Shown: piece by piece, positions 5,722-12,888 of the stretch | Layout of the letters: each line of letters opens with the position of its first letter | Position numbering within the stretch: the stretch's first letter is position 1 | Assembly: GCA_934636325.1 (NCBI GenBank) | Contig: CAKUAK010000090.1 | Location: 1 to 14,864, forward strand | Direction of reading: 5' to 3' | Length of the DNA stretch: 14,864 nucleotides | DNA from: an uncultured Eubacteriales bacterium | Lineage (GTDB): Bacteria; Bacillota; Clostridia; Oscillospirales; Butyricicoccaceae | The notes under the pieces: generated by a model | Database searches by the model: none | What the model saw: the letters and a program-made list of their open reading frames with translations, nothing else | What the model was told of the DNA's origin: nothing | Made by a program: the position numbers and the translations under genes

Positions 5722-7935
5722 ATGAAAATAATGCAGATAGCCGGCGGAGGCGACAAGGGCGGCGCAAAGACCCACATTCTTGCCCTCTGCTCCCGGCTGA
5801 AAAATAACAACGACCTCACCCTTATAAGCCTGCGCGACGGCGAGTTCCCGCAAGACGCAGAGGCTGCCGGCATCAAAACGAAGATATTTTTCTCCAAGCT
5901 GATACCGATGGACTATCTCCGCCTTATCCGCTATGCCAAAAAGGAAAAGCCGGATATCGTCCATTGTCACGGCGCAAAGGCCAATCTGGCCGGCGTGCTG
6001 CTTAAGCTATTCACCGGAGCGACCATTGTCACGACGGTCCACAGCGATTACCGCCTCGATTACATGCACAGCTTTGTCAAGCGCAACACTATCGGGCGGC
6101 TCAATTCGCTGGCCCTGCGGCTTTTTGACTACTACACGACCGTTTCCGACAACTTCAAGCGCATGCTGATCGAGCGTTCATTCTCTCCCCTGAAGATGAT
6201 GACCATCTATAACGGCCTCGATTTCGGTTCACGCGCCCCCAAGGCCGACAGGGCCGAATATCTAAAAAAAGCCGGGCTTGAATACCATGAGGGCGACGTC
6301 ATCCTCGGCATTCCGGCAAGGCTCAACCCGGTCAAGGATATCTCTACACTTCTCCGCGCCTTCGCCGTTGCAAAGAAGCAGGTCCCGGGCCTCAAGCTGA
6401 TAATCGGCGGCGACGGCGAAGAGATGGACAAGCTGATCGCCCTTTCAAAAGAGCTTGGCATATCCGACAGCGTCGGCTTCATGGGCTGGCTCAAGGATGT
6501 CCCGACCTTCTTTTCGGTCTGCGATATCGATGTTCTTTCCTCGATATCGGAATCCTTTCCCTATTCGATCCTCGAGGGCATACGGGAGGGCTGCGCCGTC
6601 ATAACCTCGGATGTCGGCGGCATGCGCGACCTTATCGAAAGCGGGGAAAGCGGATATATCTTCCAGCCCGGCGACTATGAGACCTTCGCCTCCTATATCG
6701 TTGACCTGGCTCAAAACCCTGAAAAACGCCGGAAGTTCGCCGAACGGCTTTATGAAAAGGCCTCTTCGATGTATTCGCTGGAAAACATGGCGGCGACACA
6801 ACAGAAGATATACGAAAACATCCTCACCCTCGAACAGCGCAAAAAGGGCAAATACGGCGTGCTGATCTGCGGCGCTTACGGCCGCGGCAATGCCGGGGAC
6901 GAGGCCATCCTCAAGGCCATCCTCGACACCATGCGCTCGATAGATCCCCTCATGCCCCTCTGCGTTATGACTCGCAAGCCTGCCGAAACACAGCTGACCC
7001 ACGGCGTCAAGGCCATCTACACCTTCGACCTCCCGGCCTTTCTGCGTGAAATGTCCCGCAGGCGCCTCTTCATAAACGGCGGAGGAAATCTCATTCAGGA
7101 CGTCACCTCGAGCCGCTCGCTTTACTTCTATCTTCTGACCATATGGGCGGCACATAGGCGTCGTTGCCGAGTTCTAATGTACGGCTGCGGCATCGGCCAT
7201 GTCCACCGCAGCTTCAACCGCCGCATTGCCGGGGCTGTGCTCGATAAAAATGTCGATGTCATCACTCTGCGCGACCCCGACAGCCTCCAGGAGCTCAGTT
7301 CGATGGGTGTCACCTATCCCGATGTGCGCATGGCCGCCGACCCTACTCTCAGCCTCTCGGCCGCTTCCGATGACAACGCCCGACGCTTCATGCAGTCCCG
7401 CGGCCTTGATCCCGACGGAAAATACCTCTGCTTTGCCCTGCGCCAGTGGAAGGGCTTTGACGACCTGTCTCCCTTTATCGAGGCTGCAAAATATGCATAT
7501 GAGTACTATGGCCTGACGCCGGTATTCATCCCCTTCGAGCAGCCGCGGGATATCCAGCCCAGCCGCGCCGCGGCAGATGGCCTCGGCGATATCCCCCACA
7601 TCGTACTCGACGGCGTGTCGGATGTCCAGCTCATGCTTGCCCTTCTCCGCCGCATGACCCTTGTATGCGCCATGCGGCTCCACGCCCTTGTATTTTCGGC
7701 GGCCGCCGGGATACCCTTTATCGGCGTATCCTATGACATAAAGGTGGCCGGCTTTATGAAATACGCCGAAAACCCCTGCTGTATCCCCCTTGACGGTCTC
7801 AATGCCGAATGGCTCAAGGCCCAGGTCGACCGTGTCATGGCCGATCCCGAAGCCTTCAGAAACATGGGGCTCCGCCTGCGCGAGCTCGAAAGGGTCAACC
7901 GCGCCGCCGCGGAAGAACAATTCATACAGAAATAA
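5722..7935 (+). CDS. csaB: Fusion of GT4 glycosyltransferase and CsaB-like polysaccharide pyruvyltransferase
   Basis: This is a 737-residue two-domain enzyme. Residues 1 to about 370 are a GT-B family 4 glycosyltransferase: N-terminal GGGDKGGAKTH (8-18), the donor-side segment ARLNPVKDISTLLRAF (199-214), GGDGEE (229-234) and the E277-x7-E285 motif in SESFPYSILEG. Residues about 377-737 are a polysaccharide pyruvyltransferase: YGRGNAGDEA (386-395), INGGGNLIQD (451-460), YGCGIG (487-492) and MRLHALVFSAAAGIPFIGVSYD (651-672). CsaB adds ketal-pyruvate to secondary cell wall polysaccharide, the ligand of SLH domains. CsaB is normally a free protein of roughly 360 residues, so here sugar transfer and pyruvylation appear coupled. 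No membrane helix is seen, so it should act in the cytoplasm before export. Domain calls are firm; the polymer is inferred. Confidence 0.9.
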   Translation: MKIMQIAGGGDKGGAKTHILALCSRLKNNNDLTLISLRDGEFPQDAEAAGIKTKIFFSKLIPMDYLRLIRYAKKEKPDIVHCHGAKANLAGVLLKLFTGATIVTTVHSDYRLDYMHSFVKRNTIGRLNSLALRLFDYYTTVSDNFKRMLIERSFSPLKMMTIYNGLDFGSRAPKADRAEYLKKAGLEYHEGDVILGIPARLNPVKDISTLLRAFAVAKKQVPGLKLIIGGDGEEMDKLIALSKELGISDSVGFMGWLKDVPTFFSVCDIDVLSSISESFPYSILEGIREGCAVITSDVGGMRDLIESGESGYIFQPGDYETFASYIVDLAQNPEKRRKFAERLYEKASSMYSLENMAATQQKIYENILTLEQRKKGKYGVLICGAYGRGNAGDEAILKAILDTMRSIDPLMPLCVMTRKPAETQLTHGVKAIYTFDLPAFLREMSRRRLFINGGGNLIQDVTSSRSLYFYLLTIWAAHRRRCRVLMYGCGIGHVHRSFNRRIAGAVLDKNVDVITLRDPDSLQELSSMGVTYPDVRMAADPTLSLSAASDDNARRFMQSRGLDPDGKYLCFALRQWKGFDDLSPFIEAAKYAYEYYGLTPVFIPFEQPRDIQPSRAAADGLGDIPHIVLDGVSDVQLMLALLRRMTLVCAMRLHALVFSAAAGIPFIGVSYDIKVAGFMKYAENPCCIPLDGLNAEWLKAQVDRVMADPEAFRNMGLRLRELERVNRAAAEEQFIQK

Positions 7936-7959
7936 AATATATACAACGGAGGAAAAACC

Positions 7960-9273
7960 ATGTATCAGAAAATCGCAGAGCTTTCGGCCGCCGTACAGCC
8001 GAAGATCACCGCACAGCGCAGAGATTTCCACAAGTACGCCGAAACAGGCTGGCTTGAAATGCGCACATCCTCTATCATCGCAAGACGCCTGACCGATATG
8101 GGCTGCTTTGAGGTCCTTGTCGGAAGCGACGTCTGCCTCGATGACGCCCGCATGGGGCTGCCCGATCCCGAGGTCCTTGACGCCCAGTATGAAAGGGCCG
8201 TCGCTCAGGGAGGCGACCCCGAGTTTCTGCCCTATACAAAGGGCGGCCATACCGGCGTTATCGGCATACTCCGCTGCGGCGAGGGCCCGACGGTCGCCCT
8301 TCGCTTCGATATAGACGCCCTCGGCGTCATCGAGTCCGACGAGCCGACCCATTACCCGACGGCAGAGGGCTTCGCGTCTGTCAACTACGGTTTCATGCAT
8401 GCCTGCGGCCACGACGGCCACGCCAGCATCGGCCTCGGCGTCGCCGAAGTGCTGTCCCAGATAAAGGACAGCCTCCACGGCACGGTCAAGCTGATATTCC
8501 AGCCCGCCGAGGAAGGCGTCCGCGGCGCCAAGTCCATTGTCGAAAAGGGCCATCTCGATGATGTCGATTTCGTCATCGGCAACCACATCGGCGCGCCCAA
8601 CGGCATATATAAAGACACCGATTTTATCCCCGGCAGCGGCGGAAATATGGCGACGACAAAGCTCGACGTCTATTACCACGGCGCTTCGGCCCACGCCTCT
8701 GGCGCGCCCCATGTCGGACGCAACGCCCTTCAGGCAGCCGCGTCGGCCATCATGAATCTTTACGCCATCCCCCGCCACGGCCAGGGCGAATCACGCATCA
8801 ATGTCGGCACGATCAACGCCGGCACGGGACGCAATGTCATTGCCGATATCGCCAAAATGGAAATGGAGGTCCGCGGCAAAACGACCGAGATAAAGGATTA
8901 TATGGAAGAACGCGCCCGCGCCGTCATCAAGGCCTGTGCCGAAATGTACGGCTGCACCTATGAGATCAAGGTCATGGGCGGCGCACAGACCGCCGAAAGC
9001 GACCCCGAGCTCATGGAGCGCGTAAAGCGTGTCATCACCGAGCATATGCCGGAATACCGCGTGCATGATTATGTTCCCCAGCCGGGCGGCGGCAGCGAGG
9101 ATTATACATACATGATGCAGCGTGTCCAGTCCCACGGCGGCCAGGCCACCTTCTTCCGCTCGCTCTGCCCCTGCGCCGGACCCGGCCACAGCCGCATCTA
9201 TGATTTCGACGAGGCTATCCTCGGCAAGGCCGTAAGGGTCTTCTCTTCGGTCGTATATGATATAATGAAATAG
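7960..9273 (+). CDS. abgA: M20 family amidohydrolase, AbgA-like (p-aminobenzoyl-glutamate hydrolase subunit A)
   Basis: This 437-residue M20D metallopeptidase closely follows E. coli AbgA (about 436 residues), including the N-terminal RRDFHKYAETGW (20-31), RMGLPDPEVL (64-73) and a stretch around FMHACGHDGHASIGLG (145-160). Likely metal ligands are C149, H151, E185, H209 and H410, with the catalytic glutamate at 184 in QPAEEG. The dimerisation part contains NVGTINAGTGRNV (281-293). AbgA with AbgB cleaves p-aminobenzoyl-glutamate, a folate breakdown product. No abgB or abgT is seen here, so it may act alone or on another N-acyl amino acid or dipeptide. A GGAGG site precedes the ATG. It lies 24 bases after the GT4-CsaB gene and probably shares its transcript. 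No signal peptide is present. Confidence 0.88.
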   Translation: MYQKIAELSAAVQPKITAQRRDFHKYAETGWLEMRTSSIIARRLTDMGCFEVLVGSDVCLDDARMGLPDPEVLDAQYERAVAQGGDPEFLPYTKGGHTGVIGILRCGEGPTVALRFDIDALGVIESDEPTHYPTAEGFASVNYGFMHACGHDGHASIGLGVAEVLSQIKDSLHGTVKLIFQPAEEGVRGAKSIVEKGHLDDVDFVIGNHIGAPNGIYKDTDFIPGSGGNMATTKLDVYYHGASAHASGAPHVGRNALQAAASAIMNLYAIPRHGQGESRINVGTINAGTGRNVIADIAKMEMEVRGKTTEIKDYMEERARAVIKACAEMYGCTYEIKVMGGAQTAESDPELMERVKRVITEHMPEYRVHDYVPQPGGGSEDYTYMMQRVQSHGGQATFFRSLCPCAGPGHSRIYDFDEAILGKAVRVFSSVVYDIMK

Positions 9274-9282
9274 CCTTTTCGG

Positions 9283-9308
9283 ATGCCGGCCCGAGCATGG
9301 GCCGGCAT
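9283..9308 (+). terminator. Rho-independent terminator after the abgA-like gene
   Basis: The hairpin ATGCCGGCCC-GAGCAT-GGGCCGGCAT has ten perfect base pairs and a six-base loop, followed by TTGTTTTC. It begins 10 bases after the stop codon and ends the csaB-abgA transcript. The remaining bases to 9407 hold the leader of the next gene; no convincing -35/-10 pair was found there. Confidence 0.9.
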
Positions 9309-9407
9309 TTGTTTTCGACGCGATCTGAAGATCACGGCTATGCCGGAACATTTTCCCGATGTAAAAGTCGAAAGGCTGATGATTTTATGAAAAGAAAGGA
9401 AAACGAT

Positions 9408-10460
9408 ATGAAAAGATTTATTTCCATGGCCGCCGTCCTGCTGCTTTTATGCGGACTGCTGCCGACGGCCGCTCTTGCCGCCGACTCTTACGCCCAGCCC
9501 GCCCCCGCACAGGCCCTCAAGTCTCTCGGCCTTTTCCGCGGGACAGACAATGGTCTCGAGCTCGACCGCGCCCCGACCCGCATGGAGTCGATCATCATGC
9601 TGATCCGTCTGCTGGGCAAGGACACCGAGGCCCTTATCTCTCACTATGACTTTCCCTTTACCGACGCCCCGACATGGTTCAACGCCGACAGATACGTCGG
9701 ATATGCCTATGCCAATGGTCTTACCAACGGTACGAGCGAAAAAACGCTTTCCCCCAATAATACGGCCGACATGCGCACGGTCGTAACGCTGACCCTCCGT
9801 GCCCTCGGCTATACCGACGGCGAAAACGGTTCTGTCTGGGACAACTGGGAGACCATTGCCGCGGACGCAGGGCTTCTCAAGGACTTCGATAACGCCGAGC
9901 TGTCCTCCTTCCTGCGCGGAGATGCCGCACGCGTCTATTTTGCCGCCCTTGACTGCAGGATGGCCGACGGCAAAAGCACCCTTGCCGACACCCTTATCGA
10001 AAATGAGGTGTTCACAAAAGAGCAGTACGCCACCGCCAAAAAGATAGCCGCCGGAAGCGTCACCCTCTCGGGCTCTTCCCTCGAGGATATCGGCTCTGCC
10101 GTATACGCCACTGCCGAGGGCAGCTTCAACAGCTCTTTGATCGTCGGAACAGCGATCACAAAGGATAACGAGAAGTTCTATCTTGGAACAGAAGGCCTCG
10201 ACTTTGTCGAAGGCTATGCCTTCGAGCCGATGATGACCGCCCAGGCCCACTCTCTCTGCCTCGTCCGCATGAAGCCCGGCGCTGACATCGAAGCCGCCAA
10301 AAAGGCCATCCGCGAAAATGTTGATCCCCGCAAATGGATCTGTGTCGGCGTTGAAGAGGAAAACATCCGTGTCGTATCCTCCGGCAATCTTATCCTGCTG
10401 GTCATGGATAACTATTACTCCGACGCGCTGGTCAACAGCTTTTCCGCACTTGCCAAATAG
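9408..10460 (+). CDS. Secreted protein with SLH-like repeats and a C-terminal DUF4358-like domain
   Basis: This encodes a 350-residue exported surface protein. A signal peptide spans about 1-25 (MKRF, a hydrophobic core AAVLLLLCGLL, then ALA-AD cleavage). Residues about 36-181 resemble two to three S-layer homology repeats: ALKSLGLFRGTDNG, FPFTDAP then WFNADRYVGYAYANGLTNGTS (82-110), and a degenerate third unit around WETIAADAGLL. These should bind pyruvylated wall polysaccharide. Residues about 218-350 look like DUF4358, with FEPMMTAQAHSLCLVRMKPGADIEAAKKAI and a closing VVSSGNLILLVMDN. DUF4358 proteins commonly sit beside DHHW and MBOAT genes. The start at 9408 has AAAGGA upstream; an ATG at 9387 would add seven residues. 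The next gene begins two bases after its stop. Confidence 0.82.
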   Translation: MKRFISMAAVLLLLCGLLPTAALAADSYAQPAPAQALKSLGLFRGTDNGLELDRAPTRMESIIMLIRLLGKDTEALISHYDFPFTDAPTWFNADRYVGYAYANGLTNGTSEKTLSPNNTADMRTVVTLTLRALGYTDGENGSVWDNWETIAADAGLLKDFDNAELSSFLRGDAARVYFAALDCRMADGKSTLADTLIENEVFTKEQYATAKKIAAGSVTLSGSSLEDIGSAVYATAEGSFNSSLIVGTAITKDNEKFYLGTEGLDFVEGYAFEPMMTAQAHSLCLVRMKPGADIEAAKKAIRENVDPRKWICVGVEEENIRVVSSGNLILLVMDNYYSDALVNSFSALAK

Positions 10461-10462
10461 AC

Positions 10463-11638
10463 ATGACGAACAAAAGGAAATACCTTATATGGGCGGCGCT
10501 TGCCGCCCTTCTTATCGCCGCCGTCATTCTCATACTTCGCCCCTTCGGCCGCGATAACGATGCCCCCACTCTCCGGGATGAAATGACCTCGCCCGACGGC
10601 GATACCGAAAAGCAGCCGGATGATGATCCCGAGCCTCCGGCCGATGACGCCAATGGCAGCCAAGAGACAGATCCCGACACAACGGAAAACGACCCGGGCA
10701 CAGAACGGCCGGAAGAGCCGCCCGAAGGGAACGCCCCCTCCGATAAAAACGAGGATGTCCCCCAGCCGTCGCCTGCCCCCGATACGACCGCGCCGTCGCC
10801 TATCACCAAGCCTGTCCCCGACGAAAACGGAATGATAGAGCTCGACGGCACATGGGTCAGGCTGCCCTCCGCCCTCGACAGCAAATCCATAAAGGGCTTT
10901 GCCGACAAGCTGATCTCCCTCAAGGCCGACTATCTCTCCGGTGCGTCGTCGGTGTATTACAGCGTCATCCCCGACAAGAGCTTCTATGCCTCCGACAAAA
11001 TATACGGAGCCCTCGACCATACCGAAATGACAAGGCAGCTGTCACAGCAGCTTTCGGGCTGGAGCTGCATAGAGCTTTCCGATCTGCTGTCTCTCGGCGA
11101 TTATTATTCGACCGATATGCACTGGCGTCAGGAAAAGATCGTCCCTGTGGCACAGCGTGTGGCCAAGACATTGGGCTTCAGCCTCTCGGCCTCCGACTTC
11201 ACGACAAAGACCCGCTCAGGCTTTTCGGGCGACTATCACCGTTATATCGGCAATGTGACCGAGGATATCTCGTGGCTCGAAAGCAGATATACGTCGGCCT
11301 CTGTCTGCGATAACTACCAGCGCCCCCAGAGCACGACGGTATACGACACCTCCCTTCTCGACACCATAAGCCCCTATGATATCTATCTCGGCGGCTCTAC
11401 CCCTGTCGTCACTGTGACCAACCCCGACGGCCCGGCCGACAAGCATCTTGTCATCTTCCGCGATTCCTTCGGCAGCAGCCTTGCGCCGCTGCTGCTCGGC
11501 GGCTACGGCAAGGTCACTCTTGTCGACATACGGTATATGGTAAGCTCGCTCCTGCCCCAGTATGTCAACTTCACCGGGGCCGATGTACTTTTCCTGTACA
11601 GCGCCGTCGTCGTCAACAACAGCAATCTTTTAAGATAA
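10463..11638 (+). CDS. Membrane-anchored DHHW/AlgJ-like protein (SGNH-type)
   Basis: This 391-residue protein has an N-terminal membrane anchor (about 7-26, YLIWAALAALLIAAVILIL), a long Asp/Glu/Pro-rich disordered linker (about 31-115) and an extracytoplasmic domain from about residue 120. The domain carries STDMHW (216-221), the T-D-x-H-W signature of the DHHW/AlgJ/AlgX group, and FRDSFGSS (332-339), whose Ser335 would be the nucleophile. D218 and H220 would complete the triad. Relatives take part in O-acetylation of exported polysaccharides together with an MBOAT acyltransferase, which is absent here. There is no clear ribosome binding site; two bases from the preceding stop, it probably depends on translational coupling. 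It is likely co-functional with the SLH-DUF4358 protein. Confidence 0.8.
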   Translation: MTNKRKYLIWAALAALLIAAVILILRPFGRDNDAPTLRDEMTSPDGDTEKQPDDDPEPPADDANGSQETDPDTTENDPGTERPEEPPEGNAPSDKNEDVPQPSPAPDTTAPSPITKPVPDENGMIELDGTWVRLPSALDSKSIKGFADKLISLKADYLSGASSVYYSVIPDKSFYASDKIYGALDHTEMTRQLSQQLSGWSCIELSDLLSLGDYYSTDMHWRQEKIVPVAQRVAKTLGFSLSASDFTTKTRSGFSGDYHRYIGNVTEDISWLESRYTSASVCDNYQRPQSTTVYDTSLLDTISPYDIYLGGSTPVVTVTNPDGPADKHLVIFRDSFGSSLAPLLLGGYGKVTLVDIRYMVSSLLPQYVNFTGADVLFLYSAVVVNNSNLLR

Positions 11639-11681
11639 CCGGACATCCGGCAAGATCCGTGAAAGTTTTTCACCCGCCCGT

Positions 11682-11706
11682 GCTCCCCGCAAATAATGCG
11701 GGGAGC
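11682..11706 (+). terminator. Rho-independent terminator after the DHHW gene
   Basis: The hairpin GCTCCCCGC-AAATAAT-GCGGGGAGC has nine perfect base pairs and a seven-base loop and is followed by TTTTTGTTG. It closes the SLH-DUF4358/DHHW transcript and isolates the TetR operon. Confidence 0.92.
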
Positions 11707-11712
11707 TTTTTG

Positions 11713-11741
11713 TTGCGCGCAGATGTCCCATGTGGTATACT
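11713..11741 (+). promoter_or_regulatory. Promoter of the tetR-DUF6323-DUF6179 operon
   Basis: TTGCGC (11713-11718) and TATACT (11736-11741) are separated by 17 bases, a good sigma-A-type arrangement. The -35 box lies just after the T run of the preceding terminator. The -10 box is buried in a palindrome, which points to repression by the encoded regulator. Confidence 0.75.
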
Positions 11742-11751
11742 ATTAGTATAC
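11735..11751. promoter_or_regulatory. 17-bp palindromic operator overlapping the -10 box
   Basis: GTATACTA-T-TAGTATAC is a perfect inverted repeat with eight-base arms around one central base. It covers the -10 box and the expected transcription start. TetR-family dimers usually bind such near-symmetric sites, and the adjacent gene encodes one, so autorepression is the natural reading (inference). Confidence 0.8.
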
Positions 11752-11774
11752 TTAATATATTGGAGGTATATCAG

Positions 11775-12419
11775 ATGGGCAGAGGAAATAAAAATACAGC
11801 CGTCGCCGCCCTGATAAAAGAGCATATCCTTTCGGCGGCATCTCGGCTTTTCACCGAAAAGGGCTTTTCCGCGTCAAGGATAGACGATATATCGGCCATG
11901 TCGGGTTACAGCCGCCGGACGATCTATGCCTATTTCGAAAGCAAAGAGGATATTCTGGACAATATCGCCGTCAAGGGGCTTTCAGCGCTGCTCGGCGATA
12001 TCCGGTCGGCGGCAGCTTCCGACAGGGATGTCACGGGCCGCTGGCTGGATATCTGCGGCGCGATGCTGAGATATAAAGCCAAATATCCCACATCCGACCG
12101 CGCCGTTGAAGCATCCGCCCCCGACAAGCTGACCGAAAAAGAGCTTTCGCCCGCGCGAAAAGAAATACTGCGGCTGGGAAGTGAGATAAACGATCTGCTT
12201 GCCGGTTTCATAAGAGACGGGATAAGCTCCGGCGAGGTACGCCCCGGTATCATCCCCGAAATGTCGGTATATGTGCTGTGGGCCGGGGTATCCTCCCTCG
12301 CCGACATGGCCCGGGCAAAGGGCGGCTTTATCGCGCGGCAGTTCGGGATATCGCAGGAAGATTTTCTCGAATACGGCTTCCGCCAGCTCTTAAGCTCGGT
12401 TCTCGTAAAGGCGGTGTGA
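11775..12419 (+). CDS. TetR/AcrR family transcriptional regulator
   Basis: This 214-residue regulator has the TetR DNA-binding domain at about 12-60: AALIKEHILSAASRLFTEKGFSAS leads into IDDISAMSGYSRRTIYAYFESKEDIL, which contains the helix-turn-helix and the typical Y-x-Y/H-F-x-x-K-x-x-L end. The C-terminal ligand/dimer domain (about 65-214) is divergent, so the inducer cannot be predicted. The ATG at 11775 is chosen because GGAGG (11762-11766) lies eight bases upstream; the frame opens 45 bases earlier inside the promoter. It is preceded by its own palindromic operator and followed after one base by the DUF6323-like gene, so it probably represses the whole three-gene operon. Confidence 0.93.
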   Translation: MGRGNKNTAVAALIKEHILSAASRLFTEKGFSASRIDDISAMSGYSRRTIYAYFESKEDILDNIAVKGLSALLGDIRSAAASDRDVTGRWLDICGAMLRYKAKYPTSDRAVEASAPDKLTEKELSPARKEILRLGSEINDLLAGFIRDGISSGEVRPGIIPEMSVYVLWAGVSSLADMARAKGGFIARQFGISQEDFLEYGFRQLLSSVLVKAV

Positions 12420-12420
12420 T

Positions 12421-12888
12421 ATGGATGGCTTTGATCTGATACTCTCCCCTTCTCTGCCCGCTTTGCCCGAACGCACGGCCGGCAGGATATTCGAGGCAGC
12501 TGGGGAATACAGGCTCTCGCTGACAATGGCCGACGCCCGCGCACTGGCCGAGGCCAATGCATCCGCCCTCTCCCATGCCGGCCGGCTCGAGTTCGGCCCC
12601 AGCGCCGCCGAAAGACTGATCCCGGCTCTGGCCTCTTCTCCGTATATATCGCCCGATGATCACGCACCGATGCTCCATGATATGACCGAGCTTTTTTACG
12701 CGCTTAAAAACGATACCCGGGACGCGGTATCCGACGGCGAGCTTATATGCTTCATCCGAAATGCCTTTGACGCAGGCGGCGGCTCTCTCGAAATGGTGCA
12801 CGACCGCGCCGAAGCGCTGGCCCTTCACATCCGGCGCGGCGGCTGCATTGATGACTTCGATATGGGTGACGGCAATGGCGATTCCTGA
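12421..12888 (+). CDS. DUF6323-like protein, unknown function
   Basis: This encodes a 155-residue soluble, mostly helical acidic protein without signal peptide or membrane segment. The pattern YRLSLTMADARALAEA, then a GRLEFG step (about 55-60), SPYISPDDHAPMLHDMTELFYALKN (about 73-97) and an ISDDEL-like SDGELICFIRNAFD matches what I recall of the uncharacterised family DUF6323, found in clostridia. It begins one base after the tetR stop and its end overlaps the next gene by 14 bases, so the three genes are translationally coupled. The family name is from memory and not checked by search. No catalytic motif is visible. Confidence 0.65.
   Translation: MDGFDLILSPSLPALPERTAGRIFEAAGEYRLSLTMADARALAEANASALSHAGRLEFGPSAAERLIPALASSPYISPDDHAPMLHDMTELFYALKNDTRDAVSDGELICFIRNAFDAGGGSLEMVHDRAEALALHIRRGGCIDDFDMGDGNGDS

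Noticed and set aside
7174..8778. Long open minus-strand frame (534 codons) opposite the csaB fusion and abgA-like gene
   Set aside because: It is antisense across two solid genes and their intergenic gap, without a credible ribosome binding site or domain.
11659..11673. Small hairpin GTGAAA-GTT-TTTCAC after the DHHW gene
   Set aside because: Six A/T-rich base pairs only, just before a much stronger terminator; no independent role is supported.
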